58,435 bases of DNA from Spirochaetota bacterium (GTDB lineage: Bacteria > Spirochaetota > GWB1-36-13 > JAKPDD01): NCBI GenBank assembly GCA_029552945.1, contig JAKPDD010000029.1:1-58435 (forward strand), given 5' to 3'. Below the pieces are notes generated by a model. That model searched no databases. It worked only from the letters and a program-made list of their open reading frames with translations, and had not been told where the DNA came from. Every line of letters starts with the position of its first letter. Positions within the stretch are counted from its first letter, which is position 1. The position numbers and the translations under genes are program-made. This document shows positions 34,577 to 43,947 of this stretch, piece by piece.

Positions 34577-35408
34577 ATAAATAGTTTAATACCTTAAATA
34601 AGGTTTCTTTTAAGTTTTTTCTTTCAACAATAATATCAACAAATCCATGGTCAAGCTGGAACTCACTACTCTGAAATCCTGGTGGAAGTTTTTGCTTTAT
34701 TGTCTGTTCAATTACTCTTGGTCCTGCAAAACCTATTAATGCCGAAGGTTCAGCAATAATAATATCACCTAACATAGCAAAGCTTGCAGTTACACCACCG
34801 GTTGTTGGATGTGTGAGTATTACTACATAAGGTATATTATGGTCTGATAATAGATTTAAGGCTGCCGATGTTTTTGCCATCTGCATAAGAGATACCATAC
34901 CCTCTTGCATTCTTGCACCACCTGATGCAGATATAACAACATATGGTATTTTGTATTTTATAGCATACATTACACCCCTTACAAACTTTTCTCCCACAAC
35001 TGAACCCATACTACCACCTAAGAATCTGAAGTCCATTATTCCTAACTCTATGGATTTACCAAATATTTTTCCCTTTCCTATAATCATTGCATCTTTTGAA
35101 TTGTAGTTTATTTGTGATTCTTTTAGTTTTGCTTTATATGTTGTCCCAGAATATGAAAAGTTTAATGGGTCAACAGGAGATATGTTTTCATCCTGTTCTT
35201 TAAAAGAATCAGGATCAAGTAATATTTGTATCCTCTCATAAGGATTAAGTTGATAATGATAACCACACGCAGGGCATACCCTAAGATTCTGTTCAAGTTC
35301 CTGATTATATATTACATTAGCACACTTTTCGCATTTTTTCCATAGACCTTTTATATCATCTTTTTTTTTATCCTGTTCTGATACTTTTTTACTTTTTCTT
35401 TTAAACAT
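34566..35408 (-). CDS. accD: Acetyl-CoA carboxylase carboxyltransferase subunit beta
   Basis: 280 residues. N-terminal zinc ribbon with CEKC and CPAC (about residues 26-48), then the crotonase-like core: FRFLGGSMGSVVGEKFVRG, VVISASGGARMQEGMVSLMQMAKT, HPTTGGVTASFAMLGD, AEPSALIGFAGPRVIEQT. Completes the carboxyltransferase with AccA (25.2 kb). ATG follows AAGGAGA. Overlaps the upstream receiver gene by 8 bp. Confidence 0.96.
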   Translation of the reverse strand: MFKRKSKKVSEQDKKKDDIKGLWKKCEKCANVIYNQELEQNLRVCPACGYHYQLNPYERIQILLDPDSFKEQDENISPVDPLNFSYSGTTYKAKLKESQINYNSKDAMIIGKGKIFGKSIELGIMDFRFLGGSMGSVVGEKFVRGVMYAIKYKIPYVVISASGGARMQEGMVSLMQMAKTSAALNLLSDHNIPYVVILTHPTTGGVTASFAMLGDIIIAEPSALIGFAGPRVIEQTIKQKLPPGFQSSEFQLDHGFVDIIVERKNLKETLFKVLNYLYDW

Positions 35409-35766
35409 TATTATCTCCTTTTTTAAGAATTTGGATTATTTTTACAGGGTCATAGGGTTTTGTGATAAAATAGTCAATGTTTTTTTTTACTTCTTCGTTA
35501 GCAGTAAGTGATATATCTGCTGTAAGAAGAAGTGATATTATATCTGGTTTTATCTTTTTTACATTTTTTACTATCTCAACACCATTTATTTCAGGTAGAT
35601 TATAATCAACAATTAAGAAATCTGGTATAAAGTTATATTTTGAAATTATTTCAAGACTTTCAAGTCCTTTTTCAGCGGCTTCTACTATAAATCCTTCCCT
35701 TTTTAGTATTAAACTTAAAGATACTCTTACATCTTCGTGGTCTTCAACTATTAAAACTTTTTTCAT
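35401..35766 (-). CDS. Single-domain response regulator (CheY-like receiver)
   Basis: 121 residues, only a receiver. Acidic pocket in VLIVEDHEDV (Glu-Asp), phospho-acceptor Asp in FLIVDYNLPEINGVE (about 54), Thr of LLLTAD and Lys in YFITKPYDP. There is no output domain, so it acts by protein contact or in a phosphorelay. It sits between purQ and accD and in the same direction as the PAS kinase downstream. ATG after AAGGTAAG. Confidence 0.93.
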   Translation of the reverse strand: MKKVLIVEDHEDVRVSLSLILKREGFIVEAAEKGLESLEIISKYNFIPDFLIVDYNLPEINGVEIVKNVKKIKPDIISLLLTADISLTANEEVKKNIDYFITKPYDPVKIIQILKKGDNNV

Positions 35767-35809
35767 ATCTTACCTTAATCTTTTTATTTGAAATTTATAA
35801 CAAAAAAAT

Positions 35810-36508
35810 TTAAAAATTAATTTTTTCATTGTTCAAAATTGATATAAAGATTAATTGTCCGTCTTTACTACCTAATAGAGATTCAATACTTCTTTCCGGG
35901 TGTGGCATCATTCCAAGTACATTCCCTTTTTTATTTATAATACCTGCAATGTTGTATTTTGAACCATTTGGATTTGTTTTATCATTAACATTGCCACTTT
36001 CATCAGAGTATCTAAAAACAATTTGATTGTTTTTTATTAATTCTGCTAGTTCATTGTCATCTATATAATAATTTCCTTCCTTATGTGCTATAGGTATCTT
36101 TATTACATCTTTATCTTTATAAAAAGATGTAAATACTGTTTTATTGTTTTCAACTCTTATGTAAACATCTTTACATATGAACTTTGTAGAATTGTTTTTA
36201 ATTAAGGCACCAGGTAGTATTCCTGATTCTGTTAATATCTGAAAACCATTACATATACCTAAAATTAGTTTACCTCTTTCATTGGCCTCTTTAATGTAAT
36301 CCATTATTCTTGAAAACTTTGCTATTGCTCCTGCTCTAAGATAATCACCATAACTAAAACCACCAGGTATTATTATAAAATCTACATTATCAGATGGTAT
36401 ATCTTTATGCCATATTATAACTGGGTCTTTTTTCATAACTGTTTTTACTGCATATATACAGTCTTTGTCACAATTAGAACCTGGAAAAACTACTATTCCA
36501 ACTTTCAA
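35810..36508 (-). CDS. purQ: Phosphoribosylformylglycinamidine synthase subunit PurQ
   Basis: 232 residues. Glutaminase subunit of FGAM synthase in purine synthesis. Catalytic triad visible: Cys in LILGICNGFQIL, His and Glu in MMPHPERS. N-terminal KVGIVVFPGSNCD and IIPGGFSYGDYLRAGAIA are typical. Starts with TTG at 36508, six bases after AGGAGA. purL and purS are not here. Its start lies 14 bases after carB. Confidence 0.95.
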   Translation of the reverse strand: MKVGIVVFPGSNCDKDCIYAVKTVMKKDPVIIWHKDIPSDNVDFIIIPGGFSYGDYLRAGAIAKFSRIMDYIKEANERGKLILGICNGFQILTESGILPGALIKNNSTKFICKDVYIRVENNKTVFTSFYKDKDVIKIPIAHKEGNYYIDDNELAELIKNNQIVFRYSDESGNVNDKTNPNGSKYNIAGIINKKGNVLGMMPHPERSIESLLGSKDGQLIFISILNNEKINF

Positions 36509-36522
36509 TTTTGTCTCCTTTT

Positions 36523-39500
36523 CTATTTTTTTAATGTTTTATGCCATTCCTGAAGTGATTTTATTGTAAAATCCTTTTCTCTCATTTTTTTTATTGCATC
36601 TATTGATATTATCATAGCTGGCACTGTTGTTACCACAGGTATTTTGTATTTTATAGCTTCCTGTCTTATCTGTTTATCATCATTGATATAGTTTTTAGTT
36701 GGTGTATTAAATATAAGATTTATTTCTCTATTTCTTATCAAGTCAATTATGTTTGGCCTTCCCTCATGTATTTTTTTTATAACTTCAGATTCAATTCCAT
36801 TCTTCATAAAAAAATCGTGAGTACCACTTGTTGTAAGTATTCTGAATCCAAGTTCTTTTAATATTTTTACTTTTTTTACTATTTTTTGTTTTGTCTCATC
36901 ATTTATTGTGATTAGAATTGATCCATTTTTTGGTAATGGCGTACCTGCTGATATTTGTGCTTTTGCAAATGCTATTGCGGGGTCTTTATCTATTCCCATA
37001 ACTTCACCTGTTGACTTCATTTCAGGCCCAAGTAATATATCTACCTCAGGAAACTTGTTAAATGGCAATACAACCTCTTTTACACTATAATAATCAGGAA
37101 TAACCTCTTTAAGCCCCATATCTTTTATTTTTTCTCCAAGCATTATTCTTACTGCATATTTTACCCATGGTATAGTTGCTTTACTGACAAAAGGAGTAGT
37201 TCTTGAACCTCTAGGGTTTACCTCAAGTATGTATAAAGTGTTATCTTTTACAGCATACTGTATGTTCATAAGCCCTTTTATTTTTAGTTCAATTGCAATT
37301 TTATGTGTCCAATCCCTTATCTGTTCTATAATTTCTTTGTCCACACTTATTTGTGGAAGAAAACATGAACTATCTCCTGAGTGTACACCAGCTTCTTCTA
37401 TGTGTTGCATTATACCTGCTATTATTGTATTTTCTGAATCTGATATACAATCAACGTCTATCTCTATGGCATCATTTAAGAATCTGTCTATTAAAATTGG
37501 TTTATCAGGTGATGCTTCTATTGCTTTTCCCATATAATATTTTAACTCATCTTCATTATATACTATTTCCATTGACCTTCCACCAAGTACAAAAGAGGGC
37601 CTTACAAGTACAGGGTATCCTATCTTTTTTGCTTTTTCTATTGCCTCTTCTTTTGAGTACGCAATACCATTTTCTGGTTGTCTTAAACCAAGTTTGTTAA
37701 CTAGGTTATTAAAAAGATTTCTGTCTTCTGCTATTTCAATAGCTTTAGAACTTGTTCCAAGTATGTTAAGACCATGTTTTTCTAAATCAGAACTTATGTT
37801 AAGCGGTGTTTGACCACCAAGTTGCAATATTATACCTTCTGGCTTTTCAAGTTCATATATATTTATAATATCTTCAGCTGTCAATGGTTCAAAATATAAT
37901 TTGTCTGATACATCGTAATCGGTTGAAACAGTTTCAGGGTTTGAGTTGACCATAATAGATTCATATCCTAATTCTTTAAGTGCAATTGATGCCTGTACAC
38001 ACATGTAGTCAAACTCTATTCCCTGACCTATTCTGTTAGGGCCACTTCCTATTATCATAACTTTTTTATTTTCTGATGGTTTTGCCTCATTTTCTTCTTC
38101 ATAGGTTGAGTAGTAGTAAGGTGTTTTTGCCTCAAACTCAGCAGCACACGTATCAACAAGTTTATATACATTTTTTATACCAAGATTTTCTCTGATTTCT
38201 CTTACATTTTCTTCGGTAGTTCCTGATAATTTTGCTATGTGTTTATCTGAAAAACCTAATTGTTTTGCTTCATATAGGAGGGTATAATCATACTCTTTTA
38301 TACTTTTCTTAAGTTTTTCTTCAAAATCTTTTATTTCTTTTAATTGATTTAAGAACCACTTATCTATTTTTGATAAATTATATATAGTGTCTATTGATAT
38401 TCCTTTATCTAATGCTGTTTTTATATAAAAAACTCTATCTGGATTTGGTATTGCTATCTTTTCAAGTATTTCAGAATCACTTAATTCTTCTCCTTTTCCT
38501 ATAAATCCGTAATAGTTTTCAAGGGATCTTATTGCTTTATTGAATGCTTCTTTAAACGTTCTACCTATAGCCATAACCTCACCGACAGACTTCATCTGGA
38601 CACCTAATACTGGTTTTGAACCTTTAAACTTTTCAAAAGCCCATTTTGGGAACTTTACTACGCAGTAGTCTAATACTGGTTCAAATGAAGCTGGTGTCTC
38701 TTTTGTTATATCATTTCTTATCTCATCAAGAGTGTATCCTATTGCAAGTTTTGTTGCTATTTTTGCTATAGGGAAACCTGTTGCTTTTGATGCAAGTGCT
38801 GATGACCTTGAAACCCTAGGGTTCATTTCTATTACTACCATTCTGCCATTTTCAGGATTAATTGCAAACTGTATATTTGAACCACCGGTTTCAACACCTA
38901 TTTCTCTTATTACTTTTATTGCTGCATCTCTCATTATCTGATATTCTTTATTAGTTAATGTTTGAGCTGGTGCAACTGTTATACTATCTCCTGTGTGTAC
39001 GCCCATAGGATCAAAGTTTTCTATTGAACACACAATAACAACATTATCATTTTTATCTCTCATTACTTCAAGCTCATATTCCTTCCATCCTAAAACAGAT
39101 TCTTCTAAAAGAACCTCACCTACAGGACTCTCATTTATTCCTTTATTTACATACTCGATCATCTCTTCTTCATTGTATGCTATATTACCACCACTACCAC
39201 CTAAAGTAAAAGATGCTCTTATTATTACAGGATATCCTAATTCTTTTATTTTTTCCTTTGCCTCGATAACACTCTTTATATAAAAACTTTTTGGAACATC
39301 AAGACCAATCTTTAACATTGCCTCTTTAAACTTTTCTCTACTTTCAGCTTTTTCTATTACATCAGGATTTGCTCCTAACATTTTCACGTTGTATTTCTCG
39401 AGAATTCCTTTTCTTGCAAGTTCCATTCCAAGATTAAGCCCTGTCTGCCCACCTAATGTTGGGAGTATTGCATTTGGTTTTTCTTTTGCTATTATTTTTT

Positions 39501-39723
39501 CTAAAAACTCTACTGTAAGGGGTTCTATATATGTTGCATCAGCCATATTTGGATCAGTCATTATTGTAGCAGGATTGGAGTTAGCTAAAATTACTCTGTA
39601 TCCTTCCTCTTTTAGTGCTTTACAAGCCTGGGAACCAGAATAATCAAACTCACATGCCTGCCCTATTATTATTGGGCCTGCTCCTATAATTAATATACTA
39701 TTTATATCTTTTCTTGCTGGTAT
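36523..39723 (-). CDS. carB: Carbamoyl-phosphate synthase large subunit, probable AUA start
   Basis: 1066 residues when read from the ATA at 39723, the normal CarB length. Makes carbamoyl phosphate from glutamine ammonia, bicarbonate and ATP. The N-terminus [20 protein letters not shown] and [20 protein letters not shown] is conserved, but an in-frame TAA lies three codons before the ATA and no ATG/GTG/TTG occurs until 39561, which would remove 54 conserved residues. Both ATP-grasp halves ([22 protein letters not shown]) and the second nucleotide motif [16 protein letters not shown] are present. A tRNA-Arg ends 21 bases upstream. carA is not here. Confidence 0.93.
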   Translation of the reverse strand: MPARKDINSILIIGAGPIIIGQACEFDYSGSQACKALKEEGYRVILANSNPATIMTDPNMADATYIEPLTVEFLEKIIAKEKPNAILPTLGGQTGLNLGMELARKGILEKYNVKMLGANPDVIEKAESREKFKEAMLKIGLDVPKSFYIKSVIEAKEKIKELGYPVIIRASFTLGGSGGNIAYNEEEMIEYVNKGINESPVGEVLLEESVLGWKEYELEVMRDKNDNVVIVCSIENFDPMGVHTGDSITVAPAQTLTNKEYQIMRDAAIKVIREIGVETGGSNIQFAINPENGRMVVIEMNPRVSRSSALASKATGFPIAKIATKLAIGYTLDEIRNDITKETPASFEPVLDYCVVKFPKWAFEKFKGSKPVLGVQMKSVGEVMAIGRTFKEAFNKAIRSLENYYGFIGKGEELSDSEILEKIAIPNPDRVFYIKTALDKGISIDTIYNLSKIDKWFLNQLKEIKDFEEKLKKSIKEYDYTLLYEAKQLGFSDKHIAKLSGTTEENVREIRENLGIKNVYKLVDTCAAEFEAKTPYYYSTYEEENEAKPSENKKVMIIGSGPNRIGQGIEFDYMCVQASIALKELGYESIMVNSNPETVSTDYDVSDKLYFEPLTAEDIINIYELEKPEGIILQLGGQTPLNISSDLEKHGLNILGTSSKAIEIAEDRNLFNNLVNKLGLRQPENGIAYSKEEAIEKAKKIGYPVLVRPSFVLGGRSMEIVYNEDELKYYMGKAIEASPDKPILIDRFLNDAIEIDVDCISDSENTIIAGIMQHIEEAGVHSGDSSCFLPQISVDKEIIEQIRDWTHKIAIELKIKGLMNIQYAVKDNTLYILEVNPRGSRTTPFVSKATIPWVKYAVRIMLGEKIKDMGLKEVIPDYYSVKEVVLPFNKFPEVDILLGPEMKSTGEVMGIDKDPAIAFAKAQISAGTPLPKNGSILITINDETKQKIVKKVKILKELGFRILTTSGTHDFFMKNGIESEVIKKIHEGRPNIIDLIRNREINLIFNTPTKNYINDDKQIRQEAIKYKIPVVTTVPAMIISIDAIKKMREKDFTIKSLQEWHKTLKK

Positions 39724-39744
39724 TGTAACTTCTTATATTTTAAG

Positions 39745-39818
39745 CGTGCTTAGAGGGAATTGAACCCCCGACCACTGGGACCGCAACCCAGTGCTCTATC
39801 CAGCTGAGCTATAAGCAC
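39745..39818 (-). tRNA. tRNA-Arg (GCG)
   Basis: Minus-strand cloverleaf of 74 nt: acceptor GTGCTTA/TAAGCAC (perfect), D-arm with GG-A20, anticodon stem CTGGG/CCCAG and loop TTGCGGT giving anticodon GCG, T-arm GGGGG/CCCTC (one G:U), discriminator G. A20 and C35 are arginine identity elements. Reads CGC and CGU without inosine. Position 38 is U rather than A. CCA is not encoded. Immediately followed by carB. Confidence 0.88.
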
Positions 39819-39987
39819 ACCAATTAAAATTTACAAAATAACTGTCTTGATTTGAGAAATTATAGTGTATATTATCTAAATTTTTATTTGATTTATTAAT
39901 CAATAAATTATATATAATTCCCTTAGATTGTAGATTATATGATTATATTTTAACTTTAAGCAAAATAATATTTTATTTAAATATTAT

Positions 39988-40689
39988 TTATGCACTTCCA
40001 AATCTTCTTTCTCTTTTTGAAAAGTCTTCTATTGCTTTATATAAATCATCTTTTGTAAAATCTGGCCATAATTTATCTGTAAACCATAACTCAGAATAAG
40101 CAATTCTATATAACATAAAATCACTTATTCTAAGTTCGCCACTTGTTCGTATAAGTAGGTCAATATCAGGTAAGTCATGGTATAAATATTTTTTAAAATC
40201 ATTTATTGTCATGTTTTCTATATCTATTTTTTTTTCATTATATTCTTTTGCTATTTTTTTTGCAGCATCAAGTATTTCAAGTTGACCACTATAATTAAAA
40301 CATATATTAAGGACACCACCATTGTTTTTTTCTGTTTCTTTTTCTATTTTTCTTATTATCTGAATTATTTCTTCATTAAGATTTGATGTTATACCACTTT
40401 GCAAAACTCTTATGTTGTTGTTCTTAAGATAGGGGAAGTCTGTATCATAAAATTTTATGATCATTTTCATTAGAAAATTTATTTCTTCTTGATCTCTTTT
40501 CCAGTTATCAACTGAAAAAGCATATACTGAAATATATTTTATTCCTAGTTTAAAACTTTCCTTAATTATTTCTTTAAAAACATTTACTCCTTCCTGGTGT
40601 CCTTTATATCTTTTAAGTCCCCTTTGTTTTGCCCATCTGCCATTTCCATCCATTATTATACCGAGGTGTTTAGGTAGTTTTAAATCTAT
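39988..40689 (-). CDS. uppS: Undecaprenyl diphosphate synthase, probable AUA start
   Basis: 233 residues from ATA at 40689. Builds C55 prenyl diphosphate for cell-wall carriers. Conserved front LPKHLGIIMDGNGRWAKQRG with catalytic Asp, then YAFSVDNWKRDQEEINFLM, and near the end DLLIRTSGELRISDFMLYR. The conserved LPKHLGII lies before the first ATG (40653); upstream in frame there is only a TAA at 40704 and no ATG/GTG/TTG. ATA 40689 stands six bases after a perfect GGAGG and two bases after the frr stop, so it is the best start. Last gene of the rpsB operon. Confidence 0.93.
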   Translation of the reverse strand: MDLKLPKHLGIIMDGNGRWAKQRGLKRYKGHQEGVNVFKEIIKESFKLGIKYISVYAFSVDNWKRDQEEINFLMKMIIKFYDTDFPYLKNNNIRVLQSGITSNLNEEIIQIIRKIEKETEKNNGGVLNICFNYSGQLEILDAAKKIAKEYNEKKIDIENMTINDFKKYLYHDLPDIDLLIRTSGELRISDFMLYRIAYSELWFTDKLWPDFTKDDLYKAIEDFSKRERRFGSA

Positions 40690-40690
40690 T

Positions 40691-41269
40691 TTAAACCTCC
40701 ATTATCTCTTTTTCTTTTACTTGAAGCATTTTATCTATTTTTTCTATAAACTTGTCAGTTAACTGCTGTATTTTTTCTGTACCTTTTTTAGAATCATCTT
40801 CACTTATTACTTTATCTTTTTCAAGTTTTTTTATATTTTCATTTGCTTCTCTTCTTACATTTCTTATAGCAATTTTAAAATCTTCAGCTGTTTTCTTGGC
40901 CAGTTTTACAAACTCTTTTCTTCTTTCCTCGCTTAAAGGAGGTATAGGCAATCTTATTATATTACCATCGTTTGATGGTTTTATTCCTATATTTGATGTC
41001 TCTATAGCTTTTTCAATTGTTTTTATTATTGACTTATCCCAGGGATCTATTATTATAGTATGACTATCTGGGGTTGATAGAGTTGCAACCTGATTGATTG
41101 GCATATTTTCACCATAGTATTCAACCTTTATATTATCTAAAATTCCTATATTTGCTCGTCCTGTTCTTATTGCTTTAAGTTCATCTGAAAAAAGTTCTAA
41201 TGTAGTATTCATTTTATTTTCTGCTGAAGATATTACTTTTTCTAAAGTTGGTTCATTCATTTTATGCAT
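40691..41269 (-). CDS. frr: Ribosome recycling factor
   Basis: 192 residues. Splits post-termination ribosomes with EF-G. Typical ELKAIRTGRANIGILDNIKVEYYG, PINQVATLSTPDSHTIIIDPWDK, and NDGNIIRLPIPPLSEERRKEFVK; C-terminal helix with DSKKGTEKIQQLTDKFIEKID. The start at 41269 follows AAGGAGG by four bases; the ATG at 41260 is an alternative. Its last codons contain the ribosome site for uppS. Confidence 0.97.
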   Translation of the reverse strand: MHKMNEPTLEKVISSAENKMNTTLELFSDELKAIRTGRANIGILDNIKVEYYGENMPINQVATLSTPDSHTIIIDPWDKSIIKTIEKAIETSNIGIKPSNDGNIIRLPIPPLSEERRKEFVKLAKKTAEDFKIAIRNVRREANENIKKLEKDKVISEDDSKKGTEKIQQLTDKFIEKIDKMLQVKEKEIMEV

Positions 41270-41294
41270 AAAGCCTCCTTGTTGTTATTTTTAT

Positions 41295-42041
41295 TTAAAC
41301 AAACTCAGATTTTTTGTTTGAAACTAATGTTCCAACAAGATCCCCATCAACTATTTTTTTAAGATTACCTTTTTTAAAAAGATCAAAAACAATTATTGGT
41401 AAGTCGTTATCCATACACATTGTGAATGCTGTTGAATCCATTACTTTAAGTCTTTTTGTTATAGCGTCCTTATAACTTATTAAAGAGTATTTTTTTGCAG
41501 ATGGATTTTTTAGAGGGTCATCATCATATATACCATCTACTTTTGTTGCCTTTAGCACAACATCAGCGTTCATTTCAATTGCTCTTAATACTGCTGCTGT
41601 ATCTGTTGTAAAAAATGGATTGCCAGTCCCGGCTGCAAATATTACTATTCTTCCTTTTTCAAGGTGTCTTATTGCTTTTCTTCGTATAAAAGGCTCTGCA
41701 ACAGCATTGATGGTTATAGCACTCTGAACTCTTGTGGGTATGCCCAATTTTTCAATAGCATCCTGTAGGGCAAGTGAGTTTATTAAAGTAGCAAGCATCC
41801 CCATATAGTCTGCTGTTGATCTGTTTATACCTTTTATAGCACCTTTTATCCCCCTAAATATATTACCACCACCTATTACAATAATTATCTCTTTTCCTAA
41901 GTCTCTTACCTCTTTTATTTCATGGGCTATAAGATTTATAGCATCAAGATTTATAGATTCCTCAATAGAGGAAGACTCCCCCATTAAGGCTTCCCCTGAA
42001 AGCTTTATACAAACCCTATTAATGTTAATATTATGTTTCAA
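41295..42041 (-). CDS. pyrH: Uridylate kinase
   Basis: 248 residues. Phosphorylates UMP to [14 protein letters not shown] (ATP site), [56 protein letters not shown] and [14 protein letters not shown] are all family motifs. Start is TTG at 42041 within six bases of AGGTGA, two bases after the tsf stop. Part of rpsB-tsf-pyrH-frr-uppS. Confidence 0.96.
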   Translation of the reverse strand: MKHNININRVCIKLSGEALMGESSSIEESINLDAINLIAHEIKEVRDLGKEIIIVIGGGNIFRGIKGAIKGINRSTADYMGMLATLINSLALQDAIEKLGIPTRVQSAITINAVAEPFIRRKAIRHLEKGRIVIFAAGTGNPFFTTDTAAVLRAIEMNADVVLKATKVDGIYDDDPLKNPSAKKYSLISYKDAITKRLKVMDSTAFTMCMDNDLPIIVFDLFKKGNLKKIVDGDLVGTLVSNKKSEFV

Positions 42042-42043
42042 TT

Positions 42044-42868
42044 TTATTCACCTATTGTAGTTTTTATAAATCCTTCTACAGTTACACCTTTTGCTTTTTG
42101 TTCTATAAGTTGTTTTATTGTTATCTCCTCATTTTTAAAAAATGGTTGATTGTACAATGTTTCTTCTTTAAGGAACTTGCTTATTTTTCCCTCTACTATT
42201 TTTGCTCTCATGTTTTCAGGTTTATTCTGTTTTGCAAGCTCTTCGTCAAACTCTTTCCTTTTTTCTTCCAATAATTTAGGATCAACAGATTTTTCATCAA
42301 TACCTATAACTTTGTTTGCAGTAATGTGCACTGCTATATCTTTACCAAGTTCTTCAACAGCAGGAGAGTTTAAGTCATTGCCTGTTAATGCAACTATTGT
42401 ACCTAATTTTTGATTTGTGTGTATATAAGAGAATAGCCTACCACTTGTTGAAATATTTTTTATTGAGTTTATTATTATATTTTCACCAAACTTTGATATT
42501 CCTTCATTAACCATATTTTGAATATCTGTATCTAAGGCTGATGGTTCTTTTATACCTTTTGTAAAGATAGTATTAGCTACCTGTTGAGCAAATGTTTTAT
42601 ATTCATTTGTGTTTGCAACAAAGTCTGTCTCACAATTAACTTCTATTAAAGCACCATTTTTACCATTTTCTGAGATTATAGCTATTAAAACTCCCTCACT
42701 TGCCTCTCTTCCACTTTTTTTAGAAGCTTTTGCTATTCCCCATTCTTTTAGTAATTTAATTGCTTTTTCCATATCTCCATTTGCTTCCTGTAAAGCTTTT
42801 TTGCAATCCATCATTCCAGCACCTGTTCTTCTTCTTAATTCCTGAACATCTTTTGCACTTATAGACAT
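42044..42868 (-). CDS. tsf: Elongation factor Ts
   Basis: 274 residues. Nucleotide exchange factor for EF-Tu. N-terminal UBA-like [29 protein letters not shown] split across the EF-Ts signature, [16 protein letters not shown], and [16 protein letters not shown] in the core. ATG after AGGAGG. The usual neighbour of rpsB. Confidence 0.97.
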   Translation of the reverse strand: MSISAKDVQELRRRTGAGMMDCKKALQEANGDMEKAIKLLKEWGIAKASKKSGREASEGVLIAIISENGKNGALIEVNCETDFVANTNEYKTFAQQVANTIFTKGIKEPSALDTDIQNMVNEGISKFGENIIINSIKNISTSGRLFSYIHTNQKLGTIVALTGNDLNSPAVEELGKDIAVHITANKVIGIDEKSVDPKLLEEKRKEFDEELAKQNKPENMRAKIVEGKISKFLKEETLYNQPFFKNEEITIKQLIEQKAKGVTVEGFIKTTIGE

Positions 42869-42925
42869 TTTATCCTCCTAAAACTTTTAATGAATTTATT
42901 TGAAAAAATAATTTTTTAAAATATT

Positions 42926-43711
42926 TTATTCATCATACTCTTCATATTCATAACTTGCTTTTAATTTTATTTTTTCTTCTTCATTGCTTTCTAAGTTCTG
43001 AGTTTGCAAGTTATCTATTCCATCATTAGATTCAGCAATAGATTCGTTTATTATTGCTGCAAACTTGTCAGCAAATAGTTTTACTGCTCTTATAGCATCG
43101 TCATTAGCAGGTATTGGATGGTCTATTAAATCTGGGTCACTGTTTGTATCAACTAATGCTATTATTGGAATTCCCATTCTTTTTGCTTCAATTACAGCCA
43201 TCTTTTCTTTTACTGTATCGATTATAAAGAGTGCAGCTGGCATTTCATTCATATCTTTTATACCACCAAGTATTTTTTCTATTTTCTCTTTCTTTTTAAG
43301 AAGAATTTTTCTCTCTTTTTTAGTAAGTTTTTCAAAACTTCCATCAGTTTCCATTCTTTCAATTCTTCTTAATTTTTTGAGACTCTCTTTTACAGTTGAA
43401 AAGTTTGTAAGAAGACCACCTGGCCATCTCCTGTTAATATATGGCATATTACATTTTATGGCAGCCTCTTTTATAGAATCAGAACCTTGTTTTTTAGTAC
43501 AGACAAATAGAATTTTTCCGCCTTCACTTGCTATTTTTTTTATTACTTCACAGGCATCATTTGCCATTTTTACTGTTTTTTGGAGGTCTATTATATGTAG
43601 ACCATTCCTCTTGGTATATATATACTCCTTCATCTTTGGGTTCCATCTTCTTACCTGGTGACCAAAATGGACCCCTGCCTCCAATAGTTCCTTCATAGTA
43701 AAGTATTCCAT
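42926..43711 (-). CDS. rpsB: 30S ribosomal protein S2
   Basis: 261 residues. [53 protein letters not shown] and [20 protein letters not shown] are S2 hallmarks. C-terminal tail is acidic (about 35 residues). ATG follows GGAGGG. First gene of its operon, divergent from the beta-barrel gene at 43948; the 236-base spacer should hold both promoters. Confidence 0.98.
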   Translation of the reverse strand: MEYFTMKELLEAGVHFGHQVRRWNPKMKEYIYTKRNGLHIIDLQKTVKMANDACEVIKKIASEGGKILFVCTKKQGSDSIKEAAIKCNMPYINRRWPGGLLTNFSTVKESLKKLRRIERMETDGSFEKLTKKERKILLKKKEKIEKILGGIKDMNEMPAALFIIDTVKEKMAVIEAKRMGIPIIALVDTNSDPDLIDHPIPANDDAIRAVKLFADKFAAIINESIAESNDGIDNLQTQNLESNEEEKIKLKASYEYEEYDE

Positions 43712-43746
43712 ACTTTCCCTCCATTAATTAATTATACTTTCTTTCA

Positions 43747-43758
43747 CACCTTTCGGTG
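43747..43758 (-). promoter_or_regulatory. GNRA-capped hairpin in the rpsB leader
   Basis: On the minus strand CACC-GAAA-GGTG forms a 4-bp stem with a GAAA tetraloop, 36 bases before the rpsB start. S2 operons are autoregulated through leader structures in many bacteria; whether this hairpin does so is inference. Confidence 0.3.
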
Positions 43759-43947
43759 GAGATTTTATTTGTTTTATTTTTTGTGGATTAAAATTTATTA
43801 AAATATGTGATGAATTAAAAAAAAATATATTTAACTTGAATTTTAATATATTTTGATTAAAATACTATCATGAAGTTTACGATTATATATGTGTGTTTTA
43901 TTGACTAGAAAAGTTATTGAAAAACAATAAATAAAAGGAGAGTATAA

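Noticed and set aside
36523-39561. carB starting at ATG 39561
   Set aside because: Would delete 54 residues strongly conserved in CarB, including the first GAGPIIIGQ motif; the frame continues intact upstream to 39723.
43065-43661. 198-codon plus-strand frame
   Set aside because: Antisense of rpsB; composition is the mirror of the S2 codons and there is no ribosome site.
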